Origin: Corallochytrium limacisporum | Lineage: Eukaryota > Opisthokonta | DNA: 40,934 bases | Assembly: GCA_002811645.1 (NCBI GenBank) | Contig: PDIP01000051.1 | Location: 212,237-253,170 of the forward strand | Direction: 5' to 3' | Program-made: the position numbers and the translations under genes | Shown: piece after piece, positions 16,942 to 26,607 of the stretch | Layout of the letters: every line of letters begins with the position of its first letter | How positions within the stretch are numbered: position 1 is the stretch's first letter | Notes under the pieces: generated by a model | Databases searched by the model: none | Told to the model about the DNA's origin: nothing | What the model saw: only the letters and a program-made list of their open reading frames with translations

Positions 16942-17682
16942 ATCACTTACGAAAGTTTTGTTTTATGTCATTGCGTGTTTCCTACTAGAAAGATTCCATT
17001 GATCACTTGAGTTATTCTTGTTTAGATAATCCATTTCTATCGCTAGCATGCTGTTGAGTTTCGGGTTGATCACTGTTATACCAGATTAGGGTCAACATCC
17101 AAGAAGGAGACAGACAAGAAGTGGAAGAATGCACTCAAAAACGTCACTCAAAAGCTTAAGAACAAGACCCGTCAACGTTGTGACCAACAGGCTCGACCTT
17201 CAACCGACCGTTATCGATCCGGCTACTTTGGCTCGGGAATTCCTCTTTTTTGTTTGCTGCCGTCTGCGCCCCGTGGATCCTCTACCGTACCGGGGAACCG
17301 GCCCGGGGCCCCCCCGGGGGGGGGGGGAGCGGGGAAGGGCAGGGTCCGGGGAACTGGGAGAAAGCGGGGAACCGTAGGGACGGCGGCGCCTGTGTCAGTG
17401 GACGCGGAGTCTCACTGCGCGTTTGGAGTCCCGCTTGGCTTCCTGTTAAATGGTACATGTGATTTACATGGTTGGAATGCATGAATTCCTGGTCCGAAGT
17501 TAAGCGGAAAAAGTGCTCTGGTACGTGAACAAAGCATTTTGGAGAGGCTGTAGGCTGAGTCAGTGGTTGTCAGGGAACTCAAAGGCAGAGGAAAAGCCAC
17601 GGTTCGCATTGCCAAAAGTTACATTTCAGGATGCGTTTGGAATAGATGAGACTGTAAAGGGAAAATCAAAACACTTTTAAAA
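16942..17682. other. Divergent spacer between SCOC-like and AIDA
   Basis: A 741-base spacer with mixed composition. It holds C7 (17309-17315) directly followed by G12 (17316-17327), then a G-rich stretch to about 17375. Frames of 60-80 codons overlapping it are Gly/Pro/Arg-rich artefacts. It must contain both promoters, but no TATA box or known site stands out. Confidence 0.4.
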
Positions 17683-19401
17683 ATGACTGAGGCGGCGTCG
17701 GCCCCTGTCCCAACTGATTCTGATCTGGGACAGCGTCACAGCAGTGATGGGATGCTTTCGGTTGCAGCAGAAGTAAAGGAATTGGAGGCATCAGAAGAGC
17801 AACACCCACACGCCGACTTCAGACGTCGGCGCATAGAAGACATATCTGGAACGCTGCAGAGGGCCATTGATGCTGATCTATGGGGCCAGTTTCTCGAAGC
17901 CGAATTCGAGTACGACAAAGTCATGGGGCTTCTGAAACGAGAGATTGACACAGGTAAGCATTGGCAGAAGAACGACACCAAGGTAACGGCACGGCAGAAA
18001 ACTGAGTCAGCTTGCCAATGGGACGTTCAGGAAGTGGGCTTTCTGGAGCGGTGCCTACGCTATATTGAGGCGCGCCAGGTCACAATCATTGCAATCGAGG
18101 AACGCTGCAGCTCGGGATCAGAACTCGACTCTGGCTTCATCGACCTCGAAGACGAGGAGGACGAGGACGAGGACACAAACGCTGGAGGAAGGCCATCGAA
18201 GGATAGTGTTGGATCGTCACAGGATCGAGAGAAGCCATGCCGAACATACACGGATCAGGCACTGCAATTCACTGCAGCGGACGCAATGAAGGTCAAGCGG
18301 TCATTGATTGAACTCGGAAATCGACCGATTAGTTGGCCCATACCACCGCTCAAGCTCTCCAGTAGGTCCCTGGCAGCAGTAAGTTCTGTTGCGAAACTCG
18401 GAGGATACCACGCTGTGGTTTTGCAGAGCGGAAGTGGCGGCCTGAAGGGTAGCAAGGATAGTCTTCTCAACAATTCGCTGTCAAGCCTGGACATGGTCAA
18501 GGACGGCCCAACCGTCCAGTTGCTTGACAGTTCCGCTCTGACGCCTTTTGAGAACATGCTACTAAGTCACAGCCAGAGCCATGGCACTGATTCAAACGTC
18601 GGTTTCCGCTCTGAGAGCTGGCGCAGCCGCGGAGTTGGTACTTGTGATGTGGAAAGTGTCAGCATTGTCCCACGCAAGCACAGTGTTCTTAATCTGGAGC
18701 AACTGCAGGCAGCACAGAGGGGTGTGACGCAGCGGAAAGCGTCCGTCCTCAGTACATCGCCAATGCGCAGACGCTCCAGCCAGCTAAGCGCGCTCGGAGT
18801 TGGGCTGAGACCGTCGAATGTTTCAGCTACAGGTCCGGACGCCATGGGCATTCTCGGTGAGGAATATTGCAATGATTCCAGCGGCGACGAAGCCGCCGAA
18901 ATGTACGCTCGGAGCATCCGTGGTGCGGGACAGGCCGTCATTGGTAACCTCATGCCACGTCTGGTGGGACAGCAGGCCGGCGATACGTTGATCACAGTCC
19001 ATGTCGAGAAGCTCATTCTACCGGACATTGACAAATACCTAGACCCGTTCATCACTGTCTCGGTTAAGGACAGCGACGGCTTTGATGTGACAAAGCTCCA
19101 GGACACACCAGTCAGCAACCGGCGCGAGAAGGGCACGCTATGGTACCGAAACGACGTTGAAATACAGAAGACGCTTCGGCAGCTAAAGCCTGGCATGGCG
19201 CTCTTCTTCGAATTCAAGCACTTCAAACTCAAAAAGGACCGCAATTCGACCTATTGCTTTACTTGCATTCCATTTGAGCAGTTCAACCCAGGCGTGGTGC
19301 AGCTGACACTGTACCGCAAACCTGTCGACTATCGGCGCAAGAAACTGAAAGCTTTAGACAGAGGAAGTTTATGTGTACAGATGATCATGCATGACACGTA
19401 A
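17683..19401 (+). CDS. AIDA homologue (axin interactor, C2-domain protein)
   Basis: The C-terminal C2 domain (about 420-570) matches AIDA closely: AGDTLITVHVEKL, YLDPFITVSVKDSDG, LQDTPVSNR, FFEFKHFKLKK and KPVDYRRKKLKAL. The N-terminal helical AIDA domain is also present: AIDADLWGQFLEAEFEYDK (61-79) matches the vertebrate WGQL..A..EY segment. Its third part (about 194-232, FTAADAMKVKRSL then WPIPPLKLS) follows an acidic insertion (about 150-195). In vertebrates AIDA binds axin and limits JNK signalling, and it also promotes ERAD of lipid enzymes; the role here is unknown. At 572 residues it is almost twice the vertebrate 306, the extra being the acidic insertion and a Ser-rich linker (about 235-415). 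A 57-base in-frame stretch with splice-like ends lies at 17954-18010. The ATG at 17683 is the first in frame. Convergent with the GDP-mannose transporter. Confidence 0.88.
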   Translation: MTEAASAPVPTDSDLGQRHSSDGMLSVAAEVKELEASEEQHPHADFRRRRIEDISGTLQRAIDADLWGQFLEAEFEYDKVMGLLKREIDTGKHWQKNDTKVTARQKTESACQWDVQEVGFLERCLRYIEARQVTIIAIEERCSSGSELDSGFIDLEDEEDEDEDTNAGGRPSKDSVGSSQDREKPCRTYTDQALQFTAADAMKVKRSLIELGNRPISWPIPPLKLSSRSLAAVSSVAKLGGYHAVVLQSGSGGLKGSKDSLLNNSLSSLDMVKDGPTVQLLDSSALTPFENMLLSHSQSHGTDSNVGFRSESWRSRGVGTCDVESVSIVPRKHSVLNLEQLQAAQRGVTQRKASVLSTSPMRRRSSQLSALGVGLRPSNVSATGPDAMGILGEEYCNDSSGDEAAEMYARSIRGAGQAVIGNLMPRLVGQQAGDTLITVHVEKLILPDIDKYLDPFITVSVKDSDGFDVTKLQDTPVSNRREKGTLWYRNDVEIQKTLRQLKPGMALFFEFKHFKLKKDRNSTYCFTCIPFEQFNPGVVQLTLYRKPVDYRRKKLKALDRGSLCVQMIMHDT

Positions 19402-19529
19402 CTGACGGTGTAGTAAGGAAAATGTAAGTAAATGGTTCTATAATATGTACATCACATTATCAGCTTATGTGCTCTGCGAATTACCAGTTTGTGTCTATGA
19501 GATCCTTTCAATAGTTGACGCTCCGTAGC

Positions 19530-20615
19530 TTAACCGTTCTCGTCGTCCTTGCGCCGCTGGTCCCAAATCTTCGCCATGGCGTAGAAGACACCAGACACAA
19601 GGCCGAAAGCGATTGAGATGCCGGAACTGAAGTTGATAGGGTCTCCGAAGACTATGATGCCCACGAGGCTTAATGGAATCTTATTGAGGGAACCAATGAT
19701 GGAGAATGTAGTCGGACTGGTGGCTCCGACCAACCAGAAAACGCTGAAACTTAGTCCTGTTCCCACCACCCCAGTGAAGATCAGCGGAACCAAGAATCCG
19801 TAATCAAAGAGATAGTCCAGCTCCAAAACATCGTTGATTTCCCCGCTCAACACAACCCAGACCCCTAGAAAGACAGAGGTCAGAACATTGTTGTAATAGG
19901 CCATACTCCACTCTTCAAGGTGCGTCGTCCTTTTGGCCGTCTTCAGATAGAGCGAGTACGCTGCCGTTGCAAAACAATTCGCAGTCATCCAGAAGTATCC
20001 CATGAAGCTGAACTGCAGATCTGTGTAGCCTGCCAGGATGGATCCCATTACCATTGTGCAGATCGAGGCCAAGACCAGGCTGCTCATTTCCTGCCCGTAG
20101 AAGTGGCGATCTCCGAAGGCCACCAGAAAGTTTGTAGAATTCTTGAACACTGTCACCACCGCAATCGACACATAGCCAAGACTGAGTGATCCGGTTACCA
20201 ACATGGCACAGAATAGCACAGTGACTCTGGACCACTTAATCATCTTTTCTATTTTCAACCCTTCTACCTTGATCGTGCCTGAATATCCCAAGTACCACAA
20301 CATGACCGACGCAATTAGCGCCTGAACCAAAATGAACGATGACGCGGGAAATTGGAATGAGCTAAGAACGTACTTGTTACTGTAGATCATTGACATACTG
20401 AACCCACAGTAGCTCAGCACCGCTCCGATTCGGTTGGCGCTGATCTCGGCGGCCATGATCTGCATGGACTTTTCCTTTTTGACTATATGATCGAGTCCTG
20501 GTAAGGAGCCGCGACTACTGTTCGCGGACCTGCTGGGTATTGTTTTTGAGGGCCGTGATATTCCCGGATCTTCCACCGGTATCTGTGTGTACCGGGGCGC
20601 ATTCGGCTGTGACAT
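19530..20615 (-). CDS. Vrg4-type Golgi GDP-mannose transporter
   Basis: Multi-pass antiporter that brings GDP-mannose into the Golgi lumen for mannosylation in exchange for GMP. At 361 residues it has a hydrophilic N-terminus (1-58) and about ten membrane segments. The two family motifs are present in slightly altered form: FKNSTN at 157-162 (usual FKNLTN) and GSLNK at 308-312 (usual GALNK, which contacts the nucleotide sugar). The surrounding text SPTTFSIIGSLNKIPLSLVG fits Vrg4 far better than triose-phosphate or UDP-sugar relatives. The ATG at 20615 is chosen as the first in frame. The C-terminus is short and charged (DQRRKDDENG). Together with PIGF it makes two secretory-pathway glycosylation genes nearby. 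Substrate is inferred from motifs. Confidence 0.88.
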   Translation of the reverse strand: MSQPNAPRYTQIPVEDPGISRPSKTIPSRSANSSRGSLPGLDHIVKKEKSMQIMAAEISANRIGAVLSYCGFSMSMIYSNKYVLSSFQFPASSFILVQALIASVMLWYLGYSGTIKVEGLKIEKMIKWSRVTVLFCAMLVTGSLSLGYVSIAVVTVFKNSTNFLVAFGDRHFYGQEMSSLVLASICTMVMGSILAGYTDLQFSFMGYFWMTANCFATAAYSLYLKTAKRTTHLEEWSMAYYNNVLTSVFLGVWVVLSGEINDVLELDYLFDYGFLVPLIFTGVVGTGLSFSVFWLVGATSPTTFSIIGSLNKIPLSLVGIIVFGDPINFSSGISIAFGLVSGVFYAMAKIWDQRRKDDENG

Positions 20616-21936
20616 TATGTATAGTGAATGTATTTCTGCGTATCCGTACTGTACATAGATGCTACTTGTTCACCCTGTGCCATTCTGAGATCTTGTTGAC
20701 TGTTGGACTATTTCGGATCGATAAATCCTATGCCATTCGTTTGGATACCATCCATACGCATTTATGTAGCCTCCTCCGTCGAAGTTGTTAACGCCATCCA
20801 CTTATGACTCAACAGTGGCTCCAGCAACCCGCCTGCCTTGCCATGCTAATATCCCGACCGGTCAGGGAGTTCTCAAGAACAAGGGCATAATGCCCCCCCC
20901 CCCCCCACCAGTCCATACCCCCAACCTGGCCACCACCCTACCGCAGAGTTTTCTCATTGTACATCTCATACGGCAGAGATCTTTCTGTAACCTTTTGGTA
21001 GGGCATTAATGTCACTTCCCCTTCCCCCCACCCCCTCCCNNNNNNNNNNNNNNNNNNNNNNNNNNNNNNNNNNNNNNNNNNNNNNNNNNNNNNNNNNNNN
21101 NNNNNNNNNNNNNNNNNNNNNNNNNNNNNNNNNNNNNNNNNNNNNNNNNNNNNNNNNNNNNNNNNNNNNNNNNNNNNNNNNNNNNNNNNNNNNNNNNNNN
21201 NNNNNNNNNNNNNNNNNNNNNNNNNNNNNNNNNTCCCCCCACCCCCCCCCCCCCCCAAACCTGGCATTTTGCGGCCGTGCCAAAGGCGCTCCCTTGCCCC
21301 TCACAGGCAGCACTCTGCCCCTTCTCACACTAGGGGTCGGAGCGGGAAGAGAAAAACACACACATCTGCCCTCTGACCCCTCGAGGAGGTCAGAAAACAC
21401 ACACATATTTTTTCCTTAAAGGTGGAGGTGCTTGGGCAAATATTTTTATTTTGGGGGAAGGGATATCGCGACATTTGAATATATTTAGTATGGACTATGT
21501 ATCTGTAGGAAACTAATACTTAAAGTGTTGAAGGGCACGACGGCAATAGTTTCAGTACCAAGGCCATGCGCCGCAGAGCGGAGCTCTCTTGGTCTACACT
21601 TCTCCATGGGGCATTTTGCGTGGGCCACGGACTACTGGAGCCTACGCGGAAGGTTGTGTCTTCGTATACCATACTATGGGGCCTGCTCTTTGCGGCACCT
21701 CTCTGCAACGGTAACAGTGTACATGAGTTGTAAATGTCATGCAAATGTACCGAAAACACGGCAGGGCAATGCCATATTCAAGAGAACCAAAGACCACTGT
21801 GTTATTGGTGACAATATCTTGATTATAGTTTATGGAAGTGGTATAAGAGAGCCAAAACCTATTTTGTTACTTACAGTGTGTGACAACTTTAAGGATTAAA
21901 CGGTTAATCTTTCGGGTTATTTTTTGATAAATCAAG
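20616..21936. other. Divergent spacer with C-tracts and an assembly gap
   Basis: Spacer between the GDP-mannose transporter and RPS9. C14 lies at 20893-20906, CT/C-rich sequence leads into the run of N's, and C6 then C15 (21242-21256) follow it. After about 21420 the composition is ordinary. An acceptor-like TTACTTACAG ends at 21876, so a leader intron for RPS9 is possible; the best donor seen (GTAACA at 21711) is weak. No gene is supported, but up to the gap length is unseen. Confidence 0.5.
21040..21233. other. Assembly gap of 194 unknown bases
   Basis: A continuous run of N from 21040 to 21233. Both edges are C-rich (CCCCCTCCC before, TCCCCCCA and C15 after), which suggests sequencing or assembly failed in a longer C-rich tract. 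The gap length may be an estimate. Confidence 0.99.
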
Positions 21937-22515
21937 ATGGTTCAACCCAACACCTCAAAGACTGCGACTACTCCGCGTCGTCCTTTCGAAAAGGAGCGCC
22001 TGGATTATGAATTGAAGATTGTCGGTGAATACGGTCTCCGCAACAAGCGTGAGCTGTGGCGCGTTCAGTTCGCTCTGGCCAAGATCCGCAAGGCCGCTCG
22101 TGATCTGCTCACTCTGGAGGAGAAGGATCCCAAGCGTCTGTTCGAGGGTAATGCTCTGCTCCGTCGTCTGGTCCGCATCGGTGTACTGGAAGAGGATAAG
22201 ATGAAGCTGGATTACGTCCTGGGATTGAAGGTCGAGGATTTCTTGGAACGCCGTCTGCAGACTCAGGTGTTCAAGCTGGGTCTTGCTCGCAGCATGCACC
22301 ACAGCCGTGTGCTGATCAAGCAGCGTCACATCCGTGTAGGCAAGCAGCTTGTCAACGTGCCCTCCTTTATGGTCCGTTTGGACTCTCAGAAGCACATTGA
22401 CTTCGGTCTGAACTCTCCCCTTGGTGGTGGTCGCCCAGGCCGCGTTAAGCGCCGCAACATGGCCCGCGCTGCTGCTAAGGAGGGTGGTGCTGATGATGGT
22501 GAGGATGAGGACTAA
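21937..22515 (+). CDS. RPS9: 40S ribosomal protein S9 (uS4)
   Basis: Cytosolic small-subunit ribosomal protein uS4, which binds 18S rRNA and helps set decoding accuracy. At 192 residues it is of normal length. It shows the eukaryotic S9 order: basic N-terminus ([16 protein letters not shown]), [14 protein letters not shown], the S4 RNA-binding domain (about 107-170, with [30 protein letters not shown]), then [15 protein letters not shown] and an acidic tail (GEDED). Codon use is strongly biased (CGT/CGC, AAG, CTG), as expected for a highly expressed gene. The ATG at 21937 sits in AAGATGG, a good context. The coding region has no intron, whereas many fungal RPS9 genes do. Confidence 0.98.
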   Translation: MVQPNTSKTATTPRRPFEKERLDYELKIVGEYGLRNKRELWRVQFALAKIRKAARDLLTLEEKDPKRLFEGNALLRRLVRIGVLEEDKMKLDYVLGLKVEDFLERRLQTQVFKLGLARSMHHSRVLIKQRHIRVGKQLVNVPSFMVRLDSQKHIDFGLNSPLGGGRPGRVKRRNMARAAAKEGGADDGEDED

Positions 22516-23227
22516 AATTTTAGGTTCGGTCTCCACTTATCATGTTTCAAAAAGCATATCTTCAAACTACTTGTAGACATACTCATCACATCCATCACAG
22601 GGTTGACAGAGACAGTGATGGTCCACTAATGGGGAAGGAATGAACAAGATTCTGTGAAGATTGGTTTGAATGCACCACAATTCAGAAGCCCGTGTAATCT
22701 AGCCACATGGGCCTTTGGAATCATGGTCTTACCTCCTTCTGCATGCCATCGTTTCTGAACTATCATCCTGTTAACATCCCAACACACATACCCTTAACAA
22801 GGACGGCAACATGTCGAAGCCGTGTTGTCTCTCCTCGTCTTCCACATCTTTTCTTTTTAAAATTTCAACATAGCTTCTGCCATGATCATTAACGGTGATG
22901 ATGGTCAGAACAACAAACTTCACAAGCAAAAGCATAGCATGTTTGACATAGGAAATACACCTTCTATCAAAAGTACTCGTAAGACTCAGCGACTTTGCCC
23001 CGGATTATAATGTGCATGCTCAGACGACTGTAAACATAGTACCTGACAATGAACATGGCCCACAGACATGTGAAATGGGAAAATGTAAATGTGATGTGAT
23101 GACTATGAAATGTTCAGAAAATGTGAATGTGTATATGTGATGACTATGAAATGTTCAGAAGATGTGGTCTTGTGTTGGTAGAGATGTTGTGCTCATGTTT
23201 TGTGTAGCTATGCACCTGAGAGAACCG
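22516..23227. other. Convergent spacer with a short tandem duplication
   Basis: A 712-base AT-rich spacer between the 3' ends of RPS9 and the M14-like gene. It contains the 41-base-period duplication listed separately. No gene is supported. Confidence 0.4.
23094..23166. repeat. Tandem duplication, period 41, 32-base core
   Basis: Positions 23094-23125 and 23135-23166 are identical except for one base (A versus G at the 27th position). The spacers around them are also similar (AATGTG-rich), so it looks like a recent tandem duplication of about 41 bases. It lies about 60 bases downstream of the M14-like stop codon. Confidence 0.85.
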
Positions 23228-24379
23228 TTAGTACCGATCCTTCTTGCTCAGCAGGGGAAGCGGACTAGATGGCGTCGTGCTGCGAGCCCTGCTGCGTCCT
23301 CGCATAAAGGCCTGTCCATTCTGGCTGAAGACAACTAGTGCGACGAACAGTACGGCAAAGATGAACAGTACCAAAGGCTGGTAATGACGGGCGCAGTTGC
23401 GAACAAACGCTTCGTGCATCATGCTGCTATAGACGGCATCAAGGGCCGGATAAGCCGCAGAGACAACGTTCGATAGCAGCTGATCCGTGGGATTGTAGGC
23501 GGAAAAGCAGTGCTCATTCCCACGATGTTCCAAATTCATCCAGGTACCCAGGAAGATGTAGCGGCTATTGGGGCTATTGCGTTTGAGAGCTGCAACGATG
23601 GGGTCAATAGCATCGTCCAGCTGCTTCTGACCAGCAGGTTCTAATCCCGTGGGTCCACCCTTGATGTAATAGTCCGTCAGTGCTCCAACGCGATCCACTA
23701 CGTGCTTAGTTACAGGGTCCCCGGAATGGCGGCCAATGCCCTCATAGCCCGATTGCAAGAAGACGACAAAGTCAGGTTGTAGATCTCTCAGTATCGTCTC
23801 AATTGGAGACACGTCGGCACGACCAGCCGGGTCCCACATAGCAGCCTTGTTCTGGCACATGTCTCCATGAGCGACCTCGACGTCGTGGCGAATGTCCGGG
23901 TCGACAACTGGAATGAAATAAAGCTGCAAAGTACTCAGAATGCTATGTCCGTATCGCTGAGCTTCCTGGCCCCTATGCTTTATCGTCTCCAGAGGACGGG
24001 TCAGTGCAGTGAACACAAGCTCACTAGTCATGAATTCGTGCCCGTGAAGACCGCCAAAGATGACAACTTTTGGTTTCGCGCGAGGCATGGCAAGGTCCAT
24101 AAGGGTACCCGCCATACTGCGCTTTTCACTGATTGGAGAGTTAAGGCGCTCAAATGGGTCACTCAGCTCAACCACGGGCACAGGCCGTCCAGCCCTACTC
24201 TTGTAGGCCCCAGCAACGCGAACTAGATCTGGCGAATCCCTGAGGATTTTGTCCATTTCCTCCCCCAGCTCTGCAAGTCGGTGGTACCGAGAATATGTAG
24301 GAGCATATTGGGTCTCACCATTGGCCACGGAGGCCATGGCCACTAAAAGTGTGGCGATTAACATGAATATAACCTTCAT
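23228..24379 (-). CDS. M14 carboxypeptidase-like type I membrane protein, probably inactive
   Basis: A 383-residue secretory-pathway protein. A signal peptide (1-21, ending VANG) and a lumenal M14 zinc-carboxypeptidase fold come first. A membrane segment (about 335-353) and a basic Ser/Arg-rich cytosolic tail follow. The fold is shown by YHRLAELGEEMDKILRDSPD with GRPVPVVELSD, then VVIFGGLHGHEF carrying the first two zinc ligands of HxxE (His112, Glu115), and YFIPVVDPD. The third zinc histidine, usually in a HSY-like motif, appears to be Gln209 in FVVFLQSGY (codon CAA). The usual NPDG and DLNRN motifs are degenerate (DPDIRHD). This suggests a non-catalytic receptor- or chaperone-like role, though my alignment is by eye. 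The ATG at 24379 is chosen as it gives the signal peptide. Divergent from PGM2 over 4.6 kb. Confidence 0.75.
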   Translation of the reverse strand: MKVIFMLIATLLVAMASVANGETQYAPTYSRYHRLAELGEEMDKILRDSPDLVRVAGAYKSRAGRPVPVVELSDPFERLNSPISEKRSMAGTLMDLAMPRAKPKVVIFGGLHGHEFMTSELVFTALTRPLETIKHRGQEAQRYGHSILSTLQLYFIPVVDPDIRHDVEVAHGDMCQNKAAMWDPAGRADVSPIETILRDLQPDFVVFLQSGYEGIGRHSGDPVTKHVVDRVGALTDYYIKGGPTGLEPAGQKQLDDAIDPIVAALKRNSPNSRYIFLGTWMNLEHRGNEHCFSAYNPTDQLLSNVVSAAYPALDAVYSSMMHEAFVRNCARHYQPLVLFIFAVLFVALVVFSQNGQAFMRGRSRARSTTPSSPLPLLSKKDRY

Positions 24380-25338
24380 GATATGTGTTCTGTTGCCTCC
24401 TAATTTCTTCTTTTTTGTAAGTTGTGAAACTTCCGCCGAGTGTTTCCAGGGATGTTAGTGCAATTACCCGGGGTCCCTCTGTATCTGATAGGGTTCTCTA
24501 ATTTGCCGGTCCTTCTCGAAGCGATACAACCATGTACGCTTTGAAGAGCCCTTTATGTTAAGGCAACCTGTAAGGCTGTACACTATCATTCAACAGCAAT
24601 CGCCACAAGGGTGCTGATCACACCTTTGAATTACCTAAACAATTCCTTCGATAGTTCACCAGAGTTCTTCTCGTGCCTCGAAACAGAACGCAGAACACAG
24701 TCAAAGGCAGAAAACAGAAGGAACCACACCGAGCAACAAAACCGGGAACGCGCACCGACAAGAGAAGGGCTCACCACAACAGGGAACGGCCTTGGTATGC
24801 CCTTTTGTGTCGTTCGTGGCGCACTGACATACTCACACTGCGGGTAGAGTCGTCACGATTCCCCCAATTTGTCGTTCTCTTTCGCTTCGGGAAACCCGAG
24901 GTAATATTTTTTGCCACCTCCCACACCCACCAACCCCTCCTAAACTTTCTGTGTTTGAGACCCAGGACCTTTTTCTTTTCTTTTTTTTTTCCTTCTTCGT
25001 CCCTTCCTTTTTGCCCGAAAGGCTCCAGGGTCGCCCTCCTGCAGCAAGAGTGGAGCCGGTCGTCGCTCTCCCTATCGATCTCTCGAGTCCCCCCCCCGTC
25101 CACTGTACACCGGTCCTATACACAATTCAAGCACAAACACATTCCACCCCCTCCCCCCCCCTTTTTTCGCTTTCACCGTTTTCTAAGCTCTTCGGTTATT
25201 GTTTTCGCGAGGGTCCCGGGTCGCGTCTTTTGTCTTTCCTCATTTCCTCACCTGCGTGTTTCTTGTGAACTGCCGCAAAGAATTTGCCCAAAAGGAGCTG
25301 CCCGCACAATGCGAACTGCCACTGGGAACAGCCGCTGT

Positions 25339-25362
25339 GGGGGTAGGGGGGAAGGGGGAGGG
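25339..25362 (+). repeat. G-quadruplex-forming tract
   Basis: Four G runs of 3 to 6 separated by 1-2 bases within the 4.6 kb gene-free region. Fits the canonical G4 pattern; function unknown. Confidence 0.5.
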
Positions 25363-26583
25363 AGAGGATGGGAGGAGCGCCAAACTGGGCGATGGCGCCG
25401 CGTTCGGACACACCACCGTCGCTGCACCAGAGCGCCTTCCGCCTCAGTGGAAAAAAAACTCCGTCTCTCTTAGCTTACCAATTTTTCCGTGACCACGTCC
25501 CGCTCGCCAGGGGTGGGGTGGTGGTGGTAGTCTCTCTCCTGTTCTCTCCCCCCCCCCAACCCGGACTCTCTCTCTCTCTCTCCTCTTCCTCCGGACGGGA
25601 GTTTTTCTTTTTTCAGACGGTAAGCTCCCTTGGGTATGGTACGGCCAAGCACAGTGTTGAAAGCATGGAGGTCTTGTAACAACCCCGGAGTGTCGGGAAA
25701 TTGGCAACCAAAGGGAACAAGAAAAAGGAAGACCAAAAATGCAGCAAAGGGGGAGGGCGGGAAGGGGGCGACCGAATTTGGTTAGGCGATTGGGCACTGG
25801 GTCGCTAGGACAGAGCGGAGTCTGTAGAGAGACAGGGAGAGAGGAAGCGGGAAAAGTGGAGGTGAGACCAAAAGGCCAAGGAGGTGAGAACCCGTGTGTG
25901 CGGAGACAACCAAGAACTCCCCGGGGCTGAACACCTGCCAATTAAAATTGAGGCGTACTTCATCCGCCTTCCTCTCCGTCTTCTCCGTTTTGGCTGCACC
26001 TGGTACTGTATATATAGACGGCGCGATCGTGGACAAGCTGGGTTGGGCATGTGCAGGATGTGTGATGAGAGTCTGCTCTCTTGGTCACATTTTTTTTTTC
26101 GTTTTTGCCTTTCTTTTTTTTCGGGGCCCTTCCCTTTTAGGGGCAAAGGGCGGGGGAAGGGAGGGAATTCTTGAAATCTTTGCGGTGGTGGTAAGCCGGC
26201 TAAACCAAACAAATTGGAATTCATTTCGTTTGGGAGCCCCGGAGAGCAGGGAGCAAAGTATACCACCACCACAAGCTCAGACATGCTCATGCCTTGCCTC
26301 TCGTTTAAATTGCCCTCGTTTCTTGTCAGGTAAGCATGCTTGATGAATGTGTTTTGGTTGTCCAAAGACTACTCCACCGTTTCTCCTCTGAATCGTGCTC
26401 AAAACAGGGCCGCAGATTGGTGGTCGGTCGCGTTGCATTTGTTTTCATATCAACCGGATTCCCAGCTAAAGAGAACCTTCCCCTGGGAGGTCCGCACCAC
26501 CGCTTACGACAATGTTCCCAGCAAACTGACTGGTAGTGGTCATCAATTCACACGGGTCACTAACACCCATCCTGTGCGCAATT

Positions 26584-26607
26584 TTAATTCATATGTTAAT
26601 GAATTAA
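26584..26607. repeat. Perfect 8-bp AT-rich inverted repeat
   Basis: TTAATTCA at 26584-26591 and TGAATTAA at 26600-26607 around an 8-base spacer. Possibly a homeodomain-type paired site or a chance palindrome in AT-rich sequence. Confidence 0.35.

Noticed and set aside
17484-17530. GAAGTTAAGC resembling the 5S rRNA core
   Set aside because: The flanking 5S stems and the downstream conserved segment are missing.
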